The notes: a model not told the origin generated them from the letters alone. DNA of 64,000 nt from Citreimonas salinaria (GCF_900107235.1 NZ_FNPF01000015.1:42301-106300), one strand, 5' to 3'; positions 53,496 through 62,751 are shown, counted from the stretch's first letter. Translations and numbers: made by a program.

Positions 53496-56035
53496 TGAAC
53501 CGGGAGGAAGGCGCGACCGGACTGGACCAGAACGACCCGGAGGTGCGCCGCGGCCAAGAGGAGCGTCTGCGCAAGGCCTGGGCCGCTCCGGCCGGCTGGC
53601 GCTATCTGTCATCGGTGAACAACACCGAAGTCGGTCTCTGGTATGTCGGCACGGCGATGATCTTCATGCTTTTCGCCGGGGTCCTGGCCCTGGGAATGCG
53701 CGTACAGCTCGCGGTGCCGGAGAACGATTTCCTCTCGGCCGACCTCTACAGCCAGTTCTTCACCATGCACGGCACGGTGATGATGTTCCTCTTCGCCATC
53801 CCGATCTTCGAATCGCTGTCGCTGATCCTGCTGCCGCAGCTTCTGGGGTCGCGGGAGCTGCCGTTCCCGCGCGTGACCGCGTTCGCCTTCTGGTGCTTCT
53901 TCGTGGGAGGCGTCTTCGTCTGCGGCTCGATCTTCTTCGGCGCGGGGCCGAAGGGCGGCTGGTTCATGTATCCGCCGCTGACGACGCAGGAACGCTTTAC
54001 CCCGGGCTACGGGCCGGACATCTGGCTGCTCGGCCTGTCGTTCATCGAGATCGCGGCGCTCGTGGCGGCGGTGGAGCTGATCGTGGGCACACTCAAATGC
54101 CGAGCGCCGGGCATGCGGCTGAACCTGATGCCGCTTTACGCGTGGTACGTGCTGGTGGTGGCGGGCATGATCCTCTTCGCCTTCCCGCCGCTGATAGCCG
54201 GCGACATCCTGTTCGAGCTCGAGCGCCTGTTCGGATGGCCCTTCTTCGACCCCAGCCGGGGCGGCGACCCGATCCTGTGGCAGCACCTGTTCTGGATCTT
54301 CGGGCATCCCGAGGTCTACGTGATCTTCCTGCCCGCCATCGCACTGCTTGCCATGGTCGTGCCGACTTTCGCGCGGCGGCCGATCGTGGGCTATTCCTGG
54401 GTGGTGCTGGCGGCCGTGGGAACGGGGTTCATCTCGTTCGGCCTCTGGGTCCACCACATGTACACGACGGGGCTGCCGGCGATCTCGCTGGGGTTCTTCA
54501 CCGCGGCGTCCGAGGTGGTGGCGATCCCCACCGGGGTGCAGATCTTTGTCTTCCTCGCGACGTGCCTCGCGGGACGAGTGATCTACTCGGTGCCGATGCT
54601 GTTCGCGGCAGGGGCGTTGGCGATCTTCGTAATCGGCGGGCTGACCGGTGTGATGGTGGCCATGGCCCCGTTCGACTGGCAGGCGCACGACAGCTATTTC
54701 GTCGTAGCGCACCTGCACTACGTGCTGATCGGCGGGATGCTTTTCCCTGTGGTCGCCGGCATTCACTACTATTGGCCAATGATCTTCGGCAAGACGCTGT
54801 CGGCGCGGGCGGGCTGGTATGCCTTCTGGCCCATGTTCATAGGCTTCAACATCGCGTTTTTCCCGATGCATTTCTCGGGGCTGATGGGGATGCCGAGAAG
54901 GGTCTGGACCTACCCCGAAGAGATGGGCGTGGCGCTGCCGAACCTGATCTCCACCATCGGCGCCTTCATCTTCGCGGCCGGTTTCCTGATATTCGTCCTC
55001 GACGCCGTGCGGCCCCGGAAAAACCAGCCCTACGAAAAGCGCAACCCGTGGAACGCCGGGACGTTGGAGTGGCTGGCCGAGATGCCGGGCGAGGCTTGGG
55101 GCGTGCGTTCGGTTCCCATCATCGAGACCCGCTATCCTCTGTGGCAGCAGCCGAACTTCATAAAGGACGTTTCTGCCGGCCGCTTCTACCTGCCGGATGC
55201 CGAGGAGGGCCGGCGCGAGACGATCATAACCTCGGTCCTCGCGGCCGAGCCGGAATGTGTCGTGCGCGTGCCGGGCCCGAGCCATGTGCCGCTGGTGGCG
55301 GCGGTGCTGTCGGGCCTCGTCTTCATCTTCGCGACGTTCCACTGGTGGCTCCTGACCGGGGCCACGGCAATCGCTGCGGGGGCGGTGATCATCTTCTGGC
55401 TCTGGCGCGGCACGGCCGAGATCCCCGAGAAGCCGACGAAGGACGTGGGGCTCGGGCTGACACTGCCGCTCTACCGCTCGGGCCCGGCCTCTGTCGGGTG
55501 GTGGGCGATGTTCATCACCATGTTCGGCGACCTGACGGCCTTTCTCAGCTTTCTGTTTGGCTACTACTACTTCTTCACGCTTCACGCCGACTTCCCGCCC
55601 CCCGGAACCGAAGGACCCGGTGTCTTCTGGCCCTCTGTCGCGGCTGGGCTGTTCGTGGCGACCTGGTTGGCGGTTGAGCTGTCGAAGCGGACGAACCGGA
55701 GCGGCAGGGTCACGGCCGCCCGGCTGCTGATGGCCATGGCCGCCGTGGGGGCGCTGGCGGCGGCGGGCGCGCTGCTCTGGGGGCCGCACGCGACCGGGCT
55801 CGACCCAGTGGCGCATGTCTACCCGGCGACGGTCTGGGTGATCGTGATCTGGGTCGCCCTGCACGCGGCGATCGGGTGCGTGATGCTGCTCTACTGCCTG
55901 GCGCGGTCACTGGCGGGTCGGATGACGCCGGACCACGACAAGGACATCTCGAACGTCACGCTCTACTGGCATTTCACCGGCCTCCAGGCGCTGCTTGCGG
56001 TGGCGACGGTCTCGCTTTTCCCCTTGGCGGTCTGA
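53492..56035 (+). CDS. Fused cytochrome c oxidase subunits I and III
   Basis: 847 residues. Residues 1 to about 560 are subunit I: TMHGTVMMFLFAIPIFESL with the haem His, HPEVYVIFLPAIALLAMVV with the His-Tyr pair of CuB, GLWVHHMYTTGLP, and the haem a/a3 ligands in HDSYFVVAHLHYVLIGG. A soluble linker follows (PLWQQPNFIKDVSAGRFYLP). Residues from about 650 are subunit III, with SVGWWAMFITMFGDLTAFLS, FFTLHADFPPPGTEGPG and LYWHFTGLQALLAV. Such I-III fusions occur in caa3-type oxidases. Coupled to subunit II by ATGA. Confidence 0.95.
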   Translation: MMNREEGATGLDQNDPEVRRGQEERLRKAWAAPAGWRYLSSVNNTEVGLWYVGTAMIFMLFAGVLALGMRVQLAVPENDFLSADLYSQFFTMHGTVMMFLFAIPIFESLSLILLPQLLGSRELPFPRVTAFAFWCFFVGGVFVCGSIFFGAGPKGGWFMYPPLTTQERFTPGYGPDIWLLGLSFIEIAALVAAVELIVGTLKCRAPGMRLNLMPLYAWYVLVVAGMILFAFPPLIAGDILFELERLFGWPFFDPSRGGDPILWQHLFWIFGHPEVYVIFLPAIALLAMVVPTFARRPIVGYSWVVLAAVGTGFISFGLWVHHMYTTGLPAISLGFFTAASEVVAIPTGVQIFVFLATCLAGRVIYSVPMLFAAGALAIFVIGGLTGVMVAMAPFDWQAHDSYFVVAHLHYVLIGGMLFPVVAGIHYYWPMIFGKTLSARAGWYAFWPMFIGFNIAFFPMHFSGLMGMPRRVWTYPEEMGVALPNLISTIGAFIFAAGFLIFVLDAVRPRKNQPYEKRNPWNAGTLEWLAEMPGEAWGVRSVPIIETRYPLWQQPNFIKDVSAGRFYLPDAEEGRRETIITSVLAAEPECVVRVPGPSHVPLVAAVLSGLVFIFATFHWWLLTGATAIAAGAVIIFWLWRGTAEIPEKPTKDVGLGLTLPLYRSGPASVGWWAMFITMFGDLTAFLSFLFGYYYFFTLHADFPPPGTEGPGVFWPSVAAGLFVATWLAVELSKRTNRSGRVTAARLLMAMAAVGALAAAGALLWGPHATGLDPVAHVYPATVWVIVIWVALHAAIGCVMLLYCLARSLAGRMTPDHDKDISNVTLYWHFTGLQALLAVATVSLFPLAV

Positions 56036-56045
56036 GGAGGGCGCG

Positions 56046-56417
56046 GTGCATTTCTTCGGACGCACGCCGGACACGCTCTGGACGCTGATCGCGGCGCCGG
56101 CGATCTGGGCGATCCACTTTCTCGCAAGCTACGTGGCCGCCGCCTACGCCTGCGCGCCGAACGCCGACATCTTCCGGGATATCGGCGGCGTGCGGGTCTT
56201 CATCGGCATTGCAACCGTCGTGTCACTGGTACTGATCGCCCTGTTCTTCTACCGCGCGTGGCGGGACTGGCGGCGGCGCACGACCGGCGGCGACCGCGGC
56301 ACGCGTCAGGACCAGGAGGGCTTTCTGGAGTTCGCGACCATGCTGCTGGCGTCGCTGTCCTTCTTGGGTGTCCTGCTCGACGCGACGCCCGCGCTGTTCA
56401 TCGTCGATTGCCGGTAG
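56046..56417 (+). CDS. Small membrane protein of the oxidase operon
   Basis: 123 residues from GTG at 56046, with GAGGAGG just before it. Three hydrophobic segments: LWTLIAAPAIWAIHFLASYV, VRVFIGIATVVSLVLIALFF and FATMLLASLSFLGVLLDATP. The IHFLASYVAAAYACAP segment has a His and Cys that could touch copper or haem, which is speculative. Its place directly after the I-III gene suggests an oxidase accessory or assembly role. No family is recognised with confidence. Confidence 0.75.
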   Translation: MHFFGRTPDTLWTLIAAPAIWAIHFLASYVAAAYACAPNADIFRDIGGVRVFIGIATVVSLVLIALFFYRAWRDWRRRTTGGDRGTRQDQEGFLEFATMLLASLSFLGVLLDATPALFIVDCR

Positions 56418-56425
56418 GGAAGCGG

Positions 56426-57655
56426 ATGCGGATTAACTTCGTCCTCACGTGGAAGAAGATGCTGGCGACGCTCCTCGGCGCCGCGGTGCTGGTGCTCCTG
56501 GTGGGCTGGAGCGGCCTCGTTTCCATCTCCGCCGCGTCGGGCCACTTCGCCCCGGTGCGCTGGTTCCTCGGCTGGACCATGGAAAACGCGGTGAGGCGGC
56601 AGTCGATGCCGGTGGACCGGCCGGCCGGCCTCGATCTCTCGGATCCGGCGCTCGTGCTCCGCGCGGCGGGCCACTTCGCCACCGGCTGCGCTCCGTGTCA
56701 TGCGGCGCCCGGGATCGCGCAGTCGCCGGTCGCGCAGGCGATGACGCCCGCGCCTCCGCGGCTGGAGGGCCGGGTTGAAGACTGGGACGACCGCGCCCTG
56801 TTCTGGATCGTACGTCACGGGATCAAGTACAGCGGGATGCCGGCCTGGCCGGCGCAGAACCGGGACGACGAGGTCTGGGCGCAGGTGGCGTTCCTGCGCG
56901 CGCTTCCGGACATGAGCGCCGAGACCTACGCGGAGATGGCGCTCGGAGGCCTCCGGCCGCCGCAACTCCCGGGCGATGCCATCTTCTCGGACGCGCTGGA
57001 GGATTGTGCGCGCTGCCACGGAACCGACGGTCTCGGCCGCGGCGAGGGCCGGGCGAAAGAGGCTTTTCCGGTCATCGCAGGTCAGCCAGAGACATACCTG
57101 TACGAAATCTTGCTCGCCTTCCACGAGGGCCGGCGCGAAAGTGGCTTTATGGAACCGCCCGCCCGGCGCTACGCGCCGGAGACCCTTCGTCGCCTCGCCG
57201 CCCATTACGCGCAGCAACCCGCGCCAGACATCGCGCCCGTTCCGCCTCGCCCGGAGGGGCCGCTTCCGCCACGGGTGGGGCAGGACGAGGCCGGCACGCT
57301 GGACGGGCTCGAGACCGCCGCAGGCTTCGAGGTTCCACCGGCGGCGCCGGGCGGTCCGCCAGCCTCGCGCGAGGCGCTTCTCGACCTCGGCCGACGTATC
57401 GCCATGGAGGGGCTTCACGCCCGCAAGGTCCCGTCCTGCCAGAGCTGTCACGCGCGGGACGAGCGGCGCAATCCGAACTACCCTTACCTGCCAGGGCAGC
57501 CGGGATGGTATGTGGAGGAGCAACTTCTCCTGTGGCGCGAAGGCGCGCGTGGCGGCACCGGCTGGTCGCACGTCATGACGGAGATCGCGCAGAACCTCAC
57601 GCGCCAACAGATCGAGGCGGTCTCGCTCTGGTACGATCACCTGCGGGAGCAATAG
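56426..57655 (+). CDS. Membrane-anchored trihaem cytochrome c
   Basis: 409 residues from ATG at 56426. One N-terminal membrane anchor (MLATLLGAAVLVLLVGWSGL), then three class I cytochrome c modules with CAPCH (88-92), CARCH (near 194) and CQSCH (near 339), each followed by Met candidates such as KYSGMPAWPAQ. The pattern resembles the three-haem electron-delivery subunits of alcohol and aldehyde dehydrogenases, but no dehydrogenase lies beside it. Last gene of the oxidase operon, so it may pass electrons to the haem c of subunit II. Confidence 0.88.
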   Translation: MRINFVLTWKKMLATLLGAAVLVLLVGWSGLVSISAASGHFAPVRWFLGWTMENAVRRQSMPVDRPAGLDLSDPALVLRAAGHFATGCAPCHAAPGIAQSPVAQAMTPAPPRLEGRVEDWDDRALFWIVRHGIKYSGMPAWPAQNRDDEVWAQVAFLRALPDMSAETYAEMALGGLRPPQLPGDAIFSDALEDCARCHGTDGLGRGEGRAKEAFPVIAGQPETYLYEILLAFHEGRRESGFMEPPARRYAPETLRRLAAHYAQQPAPDIAPVPPRPEGPLPPRVGQDEAGTLDGLETAAGFEVPPAAPGGPPASREALLDLGRRIAMEGLHARKVPSCQSCHARDERRNPNYPYLPGQPGWYVEEQLLLWREGARGGTGWSHVMTEIAQNLTRQQIEAVSLWYDHLREQ

Positions 57656-57934
57656 GAGAAGTGGCGGCGACGCGATGGCGCAGGACAGCCTCGGCCGCGA
57701 CCGGTGGGTTTGGGACGTGGCAGATGCTGTTCCACTTGGGCGCGCATGCCGGCTCGTGCATACTTGACGCTGCTCGTGGGAGGGCGGCATCGCCACGCTA
57801 TTGACCACTGGCCCGCCTAAACCGGTGACGGGTGCCGCGAAGCCTGGCTGGTCCAGGTGGGCTGCATGATGCCGGACGGCGGCGCAGTTATCGCTGGCCG
57901 CGCCGCCGGCCGCGCAGTCGCGCAGCGGGGGCTG
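57656..57934. other. Convergent intergenic region
   Basis: 280 bases between the convergent cytochrome c and NADH dehydrogenase genes. GC-rich with short inverted repeats but no clear terminator with a T-run. No gene supported. Confidence 0.5.
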
Positions 57935-59317
57935 TCAGTCGGAGGTGCGGCTGCACTCTGCCGGGTCCGCGGAGCGTAGCCGCTCGCGCGGGACGGGCGC
58001 CTTGGCGGGATCGTCCGGCTCAACGTAGTCGCCGGCGATCAGCCGGGCGCCGCGCTCGTAGGTCAGGTAGCGCCACAGCCATTGCATCGAAACTAAAAGC
58101 CGGTGCTGAAATCCGACCAGAAGATAGACATGGACCACCGCCCAGGCGAGCCAGGCGAACCATCCCTTCACCTTCGTGCGGCCGTGTTCGAACACGGCCG
58201 CGTGGCGGCCGACGATGGCTGTATTGCCGCGGCTCCGGTAGCGGAAGGGCTGCAGCGGCTCGCCGTTCCGCATATGCGCCGCCAGCGCTTGGCCCAGGTG
58301 GTCGCCCTGCTGCTTGGCCACTTGGGCGAGACCCGGCAGCGGCTTGCCATCCTCGCCGATGAACACGGCGACGTCGCCCAGTGCGTAGACGCGCTCGTGG
58401 CCGGGCACGGCGAGCCTTTCGTCCACCGCGATGCGGCCGGCCCGGTCGGTTTCACCCAGTTGTCGCGCCAGCGGCGACGCCGAAATGCCTGCGGCCCAGA
58501 TCACAAGGCCAGTCGGCTCGGACTGGCCGGCGATGCTGATCGAGGTCGGCCCCACGTCGTCCACCGCCTCTCCGGTCCGGATGCGCACGCCCAGCCGTTC
58601 CAGGCGGGCCTTGGCGTAGTCCGACATCTCTTCGGAGAAGCCCGCCAGCAGCCGTGGCCCGGCCTCGACCAGGGTGATGCGCGCAGCGGTCGGGTCGATG
58701 GCGCGGAAGTCCCGCGCGAGGGTGTAGCGGCTCAACTCGGCGATGGCGCCGGCAAGCTCGACGCCGGTGGGGCCGCCGCCGATGATCGCGATGCTGAGCA
58801 GGCGTCGGCGCTCTTCGGGGTCGTCGGATCGCTCGGCGCGCTCGAACGTCAGCAGAAGCTGACTTCGGATGTGGCGCGCGTCCTCGATGGTCTTGAGGCC
58901 GGGCGCCCACTGCGCCCACTCGTCGTGCCCGAAATAGCCGTGCCCTGCCCCCGCGGCCAGGACGAGGTGGTCATACCCCACCGACTGACCGCTGCTGAGA
59001 TGGACCCGCCGCGCCTGCGTGTCGATATCCGATACTTCGCCGAAGAGAACCCGGACCGAAGCATAACGCCGCAGCACCTTGCGGATCGGCTCGGCCACGT
59101 CGTTGGCCGACAGCGCGGCGGTGGCGACCTGGTAGAGCAGCGGCTGGAAGAGGTGGTGGTTCTTGCGGTCGATGATCGTGGTGACGATCCCGGCGCGCCC
59201 CAGCGCTTTCGCGGCTTCGAGCCCGCCGAACCCGGCGCCGACAATGATCACCCCGGACGAGGAAGCGGGCGTGCCAGCTTCTGGCTCCGGACCTGTCATG
59301 GCGGGATCTTCGCTCAT
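57935..59317 (-). CDS. ndh: Type II NADH dehydrogenase (NDH-2)
   Basis: 460 residues. The start at 59317 (MSEDPAMTGPEPEAG) is chosen because AGAGGTGACA precedes it. The same frame stays open far upstream only through gene fragments. FAD site VIIVGAGFGGLEAAKALG, NAD site IAIIGGGPTGVELAGAIAEL, quinone-side HHLFQPLLYQVATAALSAND, and VYALGDVAVF near the second FAD contact. The C-terminal WFAWLAWAVVHVYLLVGF is a membrane-binding segment. It oxidises NADH to feed quinone without pumping protons. Convergent with the oxidase operon, it completes a short respiratory chain. Confidence 0.94.
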   Translation of the reverse strand: MSEDPAMTGPEPEAGTPASSSGVIIVGAGFGGLEAAKALGRAGIVTTIIDRKNHHLFQPLLYQVATAALSANDVAEPIRKVLRRYASVRVLFGEVSDIDTQARRVHLSSGQSVGYDHLVLAAGAGHGYFGHDEWAQWAPGLKTIEDARHIRSQLLLTFERAERSDDPEERRRLLSIAIIGGGPTGVELAGAIAELSRYTLARDFRAIDPTAARITLVEAGPRLLAGFSEEMSDYAKARLERLGVRIRTGEAVDDVGPTSISIAGQSEPTGLVIWAAGISASPLARQLGETDRAGRIAVDERLAVPGHERVYALGDVAVFIGEDGKPLPGLAQVAKQQGDHLGQALAAHMRNGEPLQPFRYRSRGNTAIVGRHAAVFEHGRTKVKGWFAWLAWAVVHVYLLVGFQHRLLVSMQWLWRYLTYERGARLIAGDYVEPDDPAKAPVPRERLRSADPAECSRTSD

Positions 59318-59640
59318 TGTCACCTCTTGGCTCAGTACCACCGGTGGAAGGCAAAGCCACATCAATTGGTTCAGCGCCTTCAAGCCGCTTAGCGGCTCAA
59401 GCTTTGCCGGCCTTTCCTGCACGTGGCAGTTCCCTCCGATGGAGCCGTTTCCGCGCATCTGGCGAACCGCATGCGCTTGCTCGAGAACCTGCCCGACCCG
59501 CAAGTTGTTCCGAGCCCATTGCCCGATCGAGAGCGCGGACGGGGCCGCAAAAGAATCGCGGTTTGCTCCATAATCGAGACATGTGAGGGGCGGGGAGAAC
59601 ATCCACCTCCGGCAATGCCGGTGTTGGCCAAGATGCGTTT
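59318..59640. other. Upstream region of ndh
   Basis: About 320 bases with no recognised gene. The minus-strand frame is open but its text (for example GQWARNNLRVGQVLEQAHAV) matches nothing I know. It should hold the ndh promoter. ATCAATTGGTTC near 59363 is only half of an FNR-type site. Confidence 0.4.
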
Positions 59641-59880
59641 CGCCGTAGCGCGAAATCTCGTAATGCTCGACACCCTGCGCCGCTGCAGCGAGGGCGGCGT
59701 CCAGAACCTCCGGGTCGCCGATGTCGCCGGAGATATCTTCCGCCTCCTTGCTGATACCGTCGATGACGGGGCAGGTCGCAGCCTTGGCTTTCGTACCATG
59801 CATCTCGAACACTTGCTCGAGACGGCTCACGTGGGTCTTCGTCTCTTCGAGGTGCTGCTTGAAGCCCGCGCGCAGCGTAC
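59640..59880 (-). pseudogene. Internal segment of a second DUF892 gene
   Basis: Minus strand: LRAGFKQHLEETKTHVSRLE, then DISGDIGDPEVLDAALAAAA and VEHYEISRYGE. It matches the intact DUF892 gene at 46 kb over 236 bases (59642-59877 against 46091-46326) with about seven differences and no gaps by eye. Both gene ends are missing. It is joined in frame to the hemN fragment on one side. Confidence 0.88.
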
Positions 59881-59884
59881 TTTG

Positions 59885-60310
59885 GCCCATTCCCTCCTCG
59901 GCCAGCGCGTCGATCTTCGCCCGGTCGACCATCGTCGGGTCGATCTCGACCGAGAACTCCCAGTCGTCGGTGGGAGGGATCACCGCCTTGACCGCCTGCG
60001 CCAGCCGGTGGATCAATTCGGGCGGCAGGATCGTCGGCGTGCCGCCGCCCCAGTGCATCCGCCCCAACCGAAGGCCCGCCGGCAAGGCCCGCGCCAGAAG
60101 CACAAGCTCCTGCTCGAGCGTGCCGAGATAGCTTTCGACGGGGGACAGCGTCCTGGTCCCCTGCGTGCGGCAGGCGCAGAACCAGCAGAGCCGTTCACAG
60201 AAGGGAATGTGCAGGTAGACCAACACGGGCGTGTGCGGGTCCAGCGCCGCGAGGGCGGAGGGCAGTGGGCCCTCCCGCTGCCGATCGCCGAAAGCGGTAA
60301 ACCTGTTCAG
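59885..60310 (-). pseudogene. Oxygen-independent coproporphyrinogen III oxidase (HemN), internal fragment
   Basis: Minus strand: VLVYLHIPFCERLCWFCACR with the radical-SAM CxxxCxxC, LGRMHWGGGTPTILPPELIH, and DDWEFSVEIDPTMVDRAKID, breaking after ALAEEGMG. About 40 residues before and 300 after are missing. HemN makes haem without oxygen and its gene often lies near respiratory genes in this group, so this may be the relic of an original neighbour of ndh. Confidence 0.88.
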
Positions 60311-61125
60311 AAGCCGTCGGCGCACCTGACGACGTACAGGCTACCGCCGGCCGCGAGAAAGCCGAGCGGCGGATCATAGTCCAGCGCAGCGCAGAACCGC
60401 TCTGCCATCGCCTCGCAGCTTGCATCGCCCTCACCGCAGGGGATCGGCAGGTCCGAGAATGCCTCGCCGTCCGGGAGCAGGTCGGGCATTTCGCTATCTG
60501 CGGTGTCGCCATCGACCGGGTCCATAGCGCTGGTCTGCGTCACCTCGACGTCGTCCGGCGCGTTGAACATCTCGAGAAGATCAACGAACCAAACATCCTC
60601 GTCTTCGCCGAGAAACGTGTCGTCGTCTAAGTCGCCCAGACTGAACAGGCCGGCCGAGAACGCCTCTTCGGTCAGAGGGCCTTCGCTGACATCAAGGCCG
60701 ATCCGGGCGAGCAAGTTGGTCTGTTCCATCGCCTCGAGAAATTCGAAGGCGGATAGAGTGCCGTCGCTGTCGGCGTCCCACTCTTCGACCTGAAGATCGA
60801 CCGTGTCTTCGCCTAACCAGGTGTCTATGGCATCGTCCCATTCGCCGACCGTCAGCCGCCCGTCATCATTGCTGTCCCAAAGGTCGTAGATGCCCTCGGT
60901 GATCTCGCGACGCGCGAGCGCTTCGTCGGAGTCGACGTCCCAGCGGTCGAAGATGCCCGAGGCCCCAATGCCTGCGCCGAACTCGGCGCTGCCGAGGAGC
61001 CCGTCGGCGTCGGTGTCCAAGTCACCGAAGCCCTGCGCCGACAGGGATGTGGTCACCAAAGCGACGGCGGCAAAGGTGGCGTAAGCGGTCGCCATATTGT
61101 GGTGCTTTCCAGAAGTCCCTTTCAT
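60307..61125 (-). CDS. Exported EF-hand calcium-binding protein
   Basis: 272 residues from ATG at 61125 (GGAAGGAA upstream). Signal peptide reaches about ATSLSAQ; there is also an inner ATG. At least four EF-hand loops: DLDTDADGLLGSAEF, DVDSDEALARREI, DSNDDGRLTVGEW and DADSDGTLSAFEF, with a weaker one at DLDDDTFLGEDEDVW. A Cys-containing C-terminal domain follows (CGEGDASCEAMAERFCAALD). Very acidic. Likely periplasmic or extracellular calcium sensing or buffering. Its stop at 60307 abuts the hemN fragment. Confidence 0.85.
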   Translation of the reverse strand: MKGTSGKHHNMATAYATFAAVALVTTSLSAQGFGDLDTDADGLLGSAEFGAGIGASGIFDRWDVDSDEALARREITEGIYDLWDSNDDGRLTVGEWDDAIDTWLGEDTVDLQVEEWDADSDGTLSAFEFLEAMEQTNLLARIGLDVSEGPLTEEAFSAGLFSLGDLDDDTFLGEDEDVWFVDLLEMFNAPDDVEVTQTSAMDPVDGDTADSEMPDLLPDGEAFSDLPIPCGEGDASCEAMAERFCAALDYDPPLGFLAAGGSLYVVRCADGF

Positions 61126-61260
61126 GTCGTGTTCCTTCCATTTTGGGTGAGAGGAAGCGGCACGATCGTTCATGATCATTCAGCAACCGTACCGCCCGGT
61201 CTTCCGCCACGAATACGCTGTAAGGCCCGCGACGGCGCAAAATCGACGGGATTCACGATA

Positions 61261-61656
61261 TCACTGATCGTCGGACGAAGTTTCGTCGGCACTGGCTTCC
61301 ACCGGCTCGCCATCAGGGCCGTAGAACACGATTTCGACGTCAGAGGCGAGATCCTGCTGATGACCCTGAACGGCTTGCTGCTGAAGCTGCTGCACGATCT
61401 GAAGACGGACGTCTTCGAGCGGCGGCAACTCCTCCTCGGTCTGCTCGGCGATCTGGTCAATCTGGTCATAGGTTTGCTGCACCGCTTCATCGGTGACGCG
61501 GTTCTCGAGCTCGCGCACGAGGTAAACTTGCGGTCCTTCATCCTCCGAAAATGCTGCGAGACGCACGAATGGCAGCAATGCGAAAGCTGCGCCGCGGCGT
61601 GGAAACGGTCCGCGAACGGCAGGACCGGGCCGTGAGCACCGACGGCTCAGGTCCAT
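61261..61656 (-). CDS. Acidic, Gln-rich protein, possibly a fragment of a PpiC/SurA-type foldase
   Basis: About 131 residues from ATG at 61656; the frame is open further upstream, so the start is uncertain. I read YLVRELENRVTDEAVQQTYD, then LPPLEDVRLQIVQQLQQQAV and VEIVFYGPDGEPVEASADET. The V(T/S)DEAVQ..Y and LEDVR.QI..QL patterns occur in SurA/PpiC-like chaperones, but the isomerase core that should lie between them is absent. It could be an internally deleted relic. There is no good ribosome site. Confidence 0.35.
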   Translation of the reverse strand: MDLSRRCSRPGPAVRGPFPRRGAAFALLPFVRLAAFSEDEGPQVYLVRELENRVTDEAVQQTYDQIDQIAEQTEEELPPLEDVRLQIVQQLQQQAVQGHQQDLASDVEIVFYGPDGEPVEASADETSSDDQ

Positions 61657-61809
61657 GCCAAGGCTCCTCCCGCCGCGCTCCCGCAGGTTCGATCTGAGCC
61701 TAAATCTATTGTAGCGCCCGAGATCGAGTTCGTGCAGCGAGACCGCCGCTTGCAATCGTGGTCGCCAACGCCATAACGGGAAGCCTCTGATCCTCTGGAA
61801 GCACATGCC

Positions 61810-62751
61810 ATGACCCACCGTCTGACAGCCAGCCTCGAGACGTGCGCGTGGGGCTATTTCGATGCGGCCTTGCCGCCGGCACTCGAAATCGACAGCGGCG
61901 ACGCGGTTACGATCGAGACCGTTTCGGGCGCAGTTTCGCAGCTGCCTCCTGCGGATGCGGGCTTTCATGTCCCGGAGGAAATCCACGAGATTCACGCCCG
62001 GGCAGAGCGCATGCTTCCGGGCCATATCCTGACGGGGCCGGTGGCCATTCGCGGCGCGCGGCCGGGCATGGTCCTGCAGGTCGACATCCTCGATGTCGTG
62101 CTGCGGCAGGATTGGGGATGGAACATCATCCGTCCGCTGGCGGGTGCTCTGCCCGAGGATTTCGATACCGGGCGCACGACCATCATCCCGCTCGACACCA
62201 ATGCGATGACCGCGCTCCTGTCCTGGGGGCTGACCTTGCCTCTGGCACCGTTCTTCGGAGTCATGGGCGTCGCTCCGCCACCGGCCTGGGGACGGATCTC
62301 GACGATCCAGCCTCGCGCCCATGGCGGCAACGTCGACAACAAGATGCTCGGTCCCGGCGCGACGCTTTATCTGCCGATCTTCGCCGACGGCGCGCTGTTC
62401 TCGGCCGGAGACGGCCACGCGGCGCAGGGCGACGGCGAGGTCTGCGTGACTGCGATCGAAACCGCCCTGACCGGCACGTTCCGGCTTACCGCGCGGGACG
62501 ACATGACGCTCGCCGCGCCACGAGCCGAAACGCAGGACGACCTGATCACCATGGGCCTTCACGAAAGCCTCGACCGCGCCGCGGAGCGGGCCGTGCGCGA
62601 CATGATCAAGTGGATCACCGAGCGTCGCGGATTGAACCGCGAGGACGCCTACATGCTGTGCTCGCTCGCCGCGGACCTGCGCATCACGCAATGCGTCAAC
62701 GGCACGAAGGGTGTGCACATGGTGCTGAACAAGGCGCTGCTGGACCGCTGA
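61810..62751 (+). CDS. Acetamidase/formamidase family hydrolase
   Basis: 313 residues, intact. Cytoplasmic amidohydrolase releasing ammonia from short amides. Family blocks: PLDTNAMTALLSWG-type PHxGxxG region (FFGVMGVAPPPAWGRISTIQ), the metal-site region HGGNVDNKMLGPGATLYLPI, and LFSAGDGHAAQGDGEVCVTA with the conserved His and Glu. The C-terminal DAYMLCSLAADLRITQCVNG is typical. It precedes an oxidoreductase gene by 18 bases, so the two are probably one operon. Confidence 0.92.
   Translation: MTHRLTASLETCAWGYFDAALPPALEIDSGDAVTIETVSGAVSQLPPADAGFHVPEEIHEIHARAERMLPGHILTGPVAIRGARPGMVLQVDILDVVLRQDWGWNIIRPLAGALPEDFDTGRTTIIPLDTNAMTALLSWGLTLPLAPFFGVMGVAPPPAWGRISTIQPRAHGGNVDNKMLGPGATLYLPIFADGALFSAGDGHAAQGDGEVCVTAIETALTGTFRLTARDDMTLAAPRAETQDDLITMGLHESLDRAAERAVRDMIKWITERRGLNREDAYMLCSLAADLRITQCVNGTKGVHMVLNKALLDR

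Noticed and set aside
53609..55864. Minus-strand frame of 751 codons over the oxidase I-III gene
   Set aside because: Composition dominated by His, Arg, Gln and Asp, as expected for the complement of a GC-rich membrane-protein gene.
57935..60325. A single 796-residue HemN-DUF892-NDH-2 fusion protein
   Set aside because: The frame is open by chance across broken pieces. NDH-2 has its own start and ribosome site at 59317, and both upstream domains are truncated.
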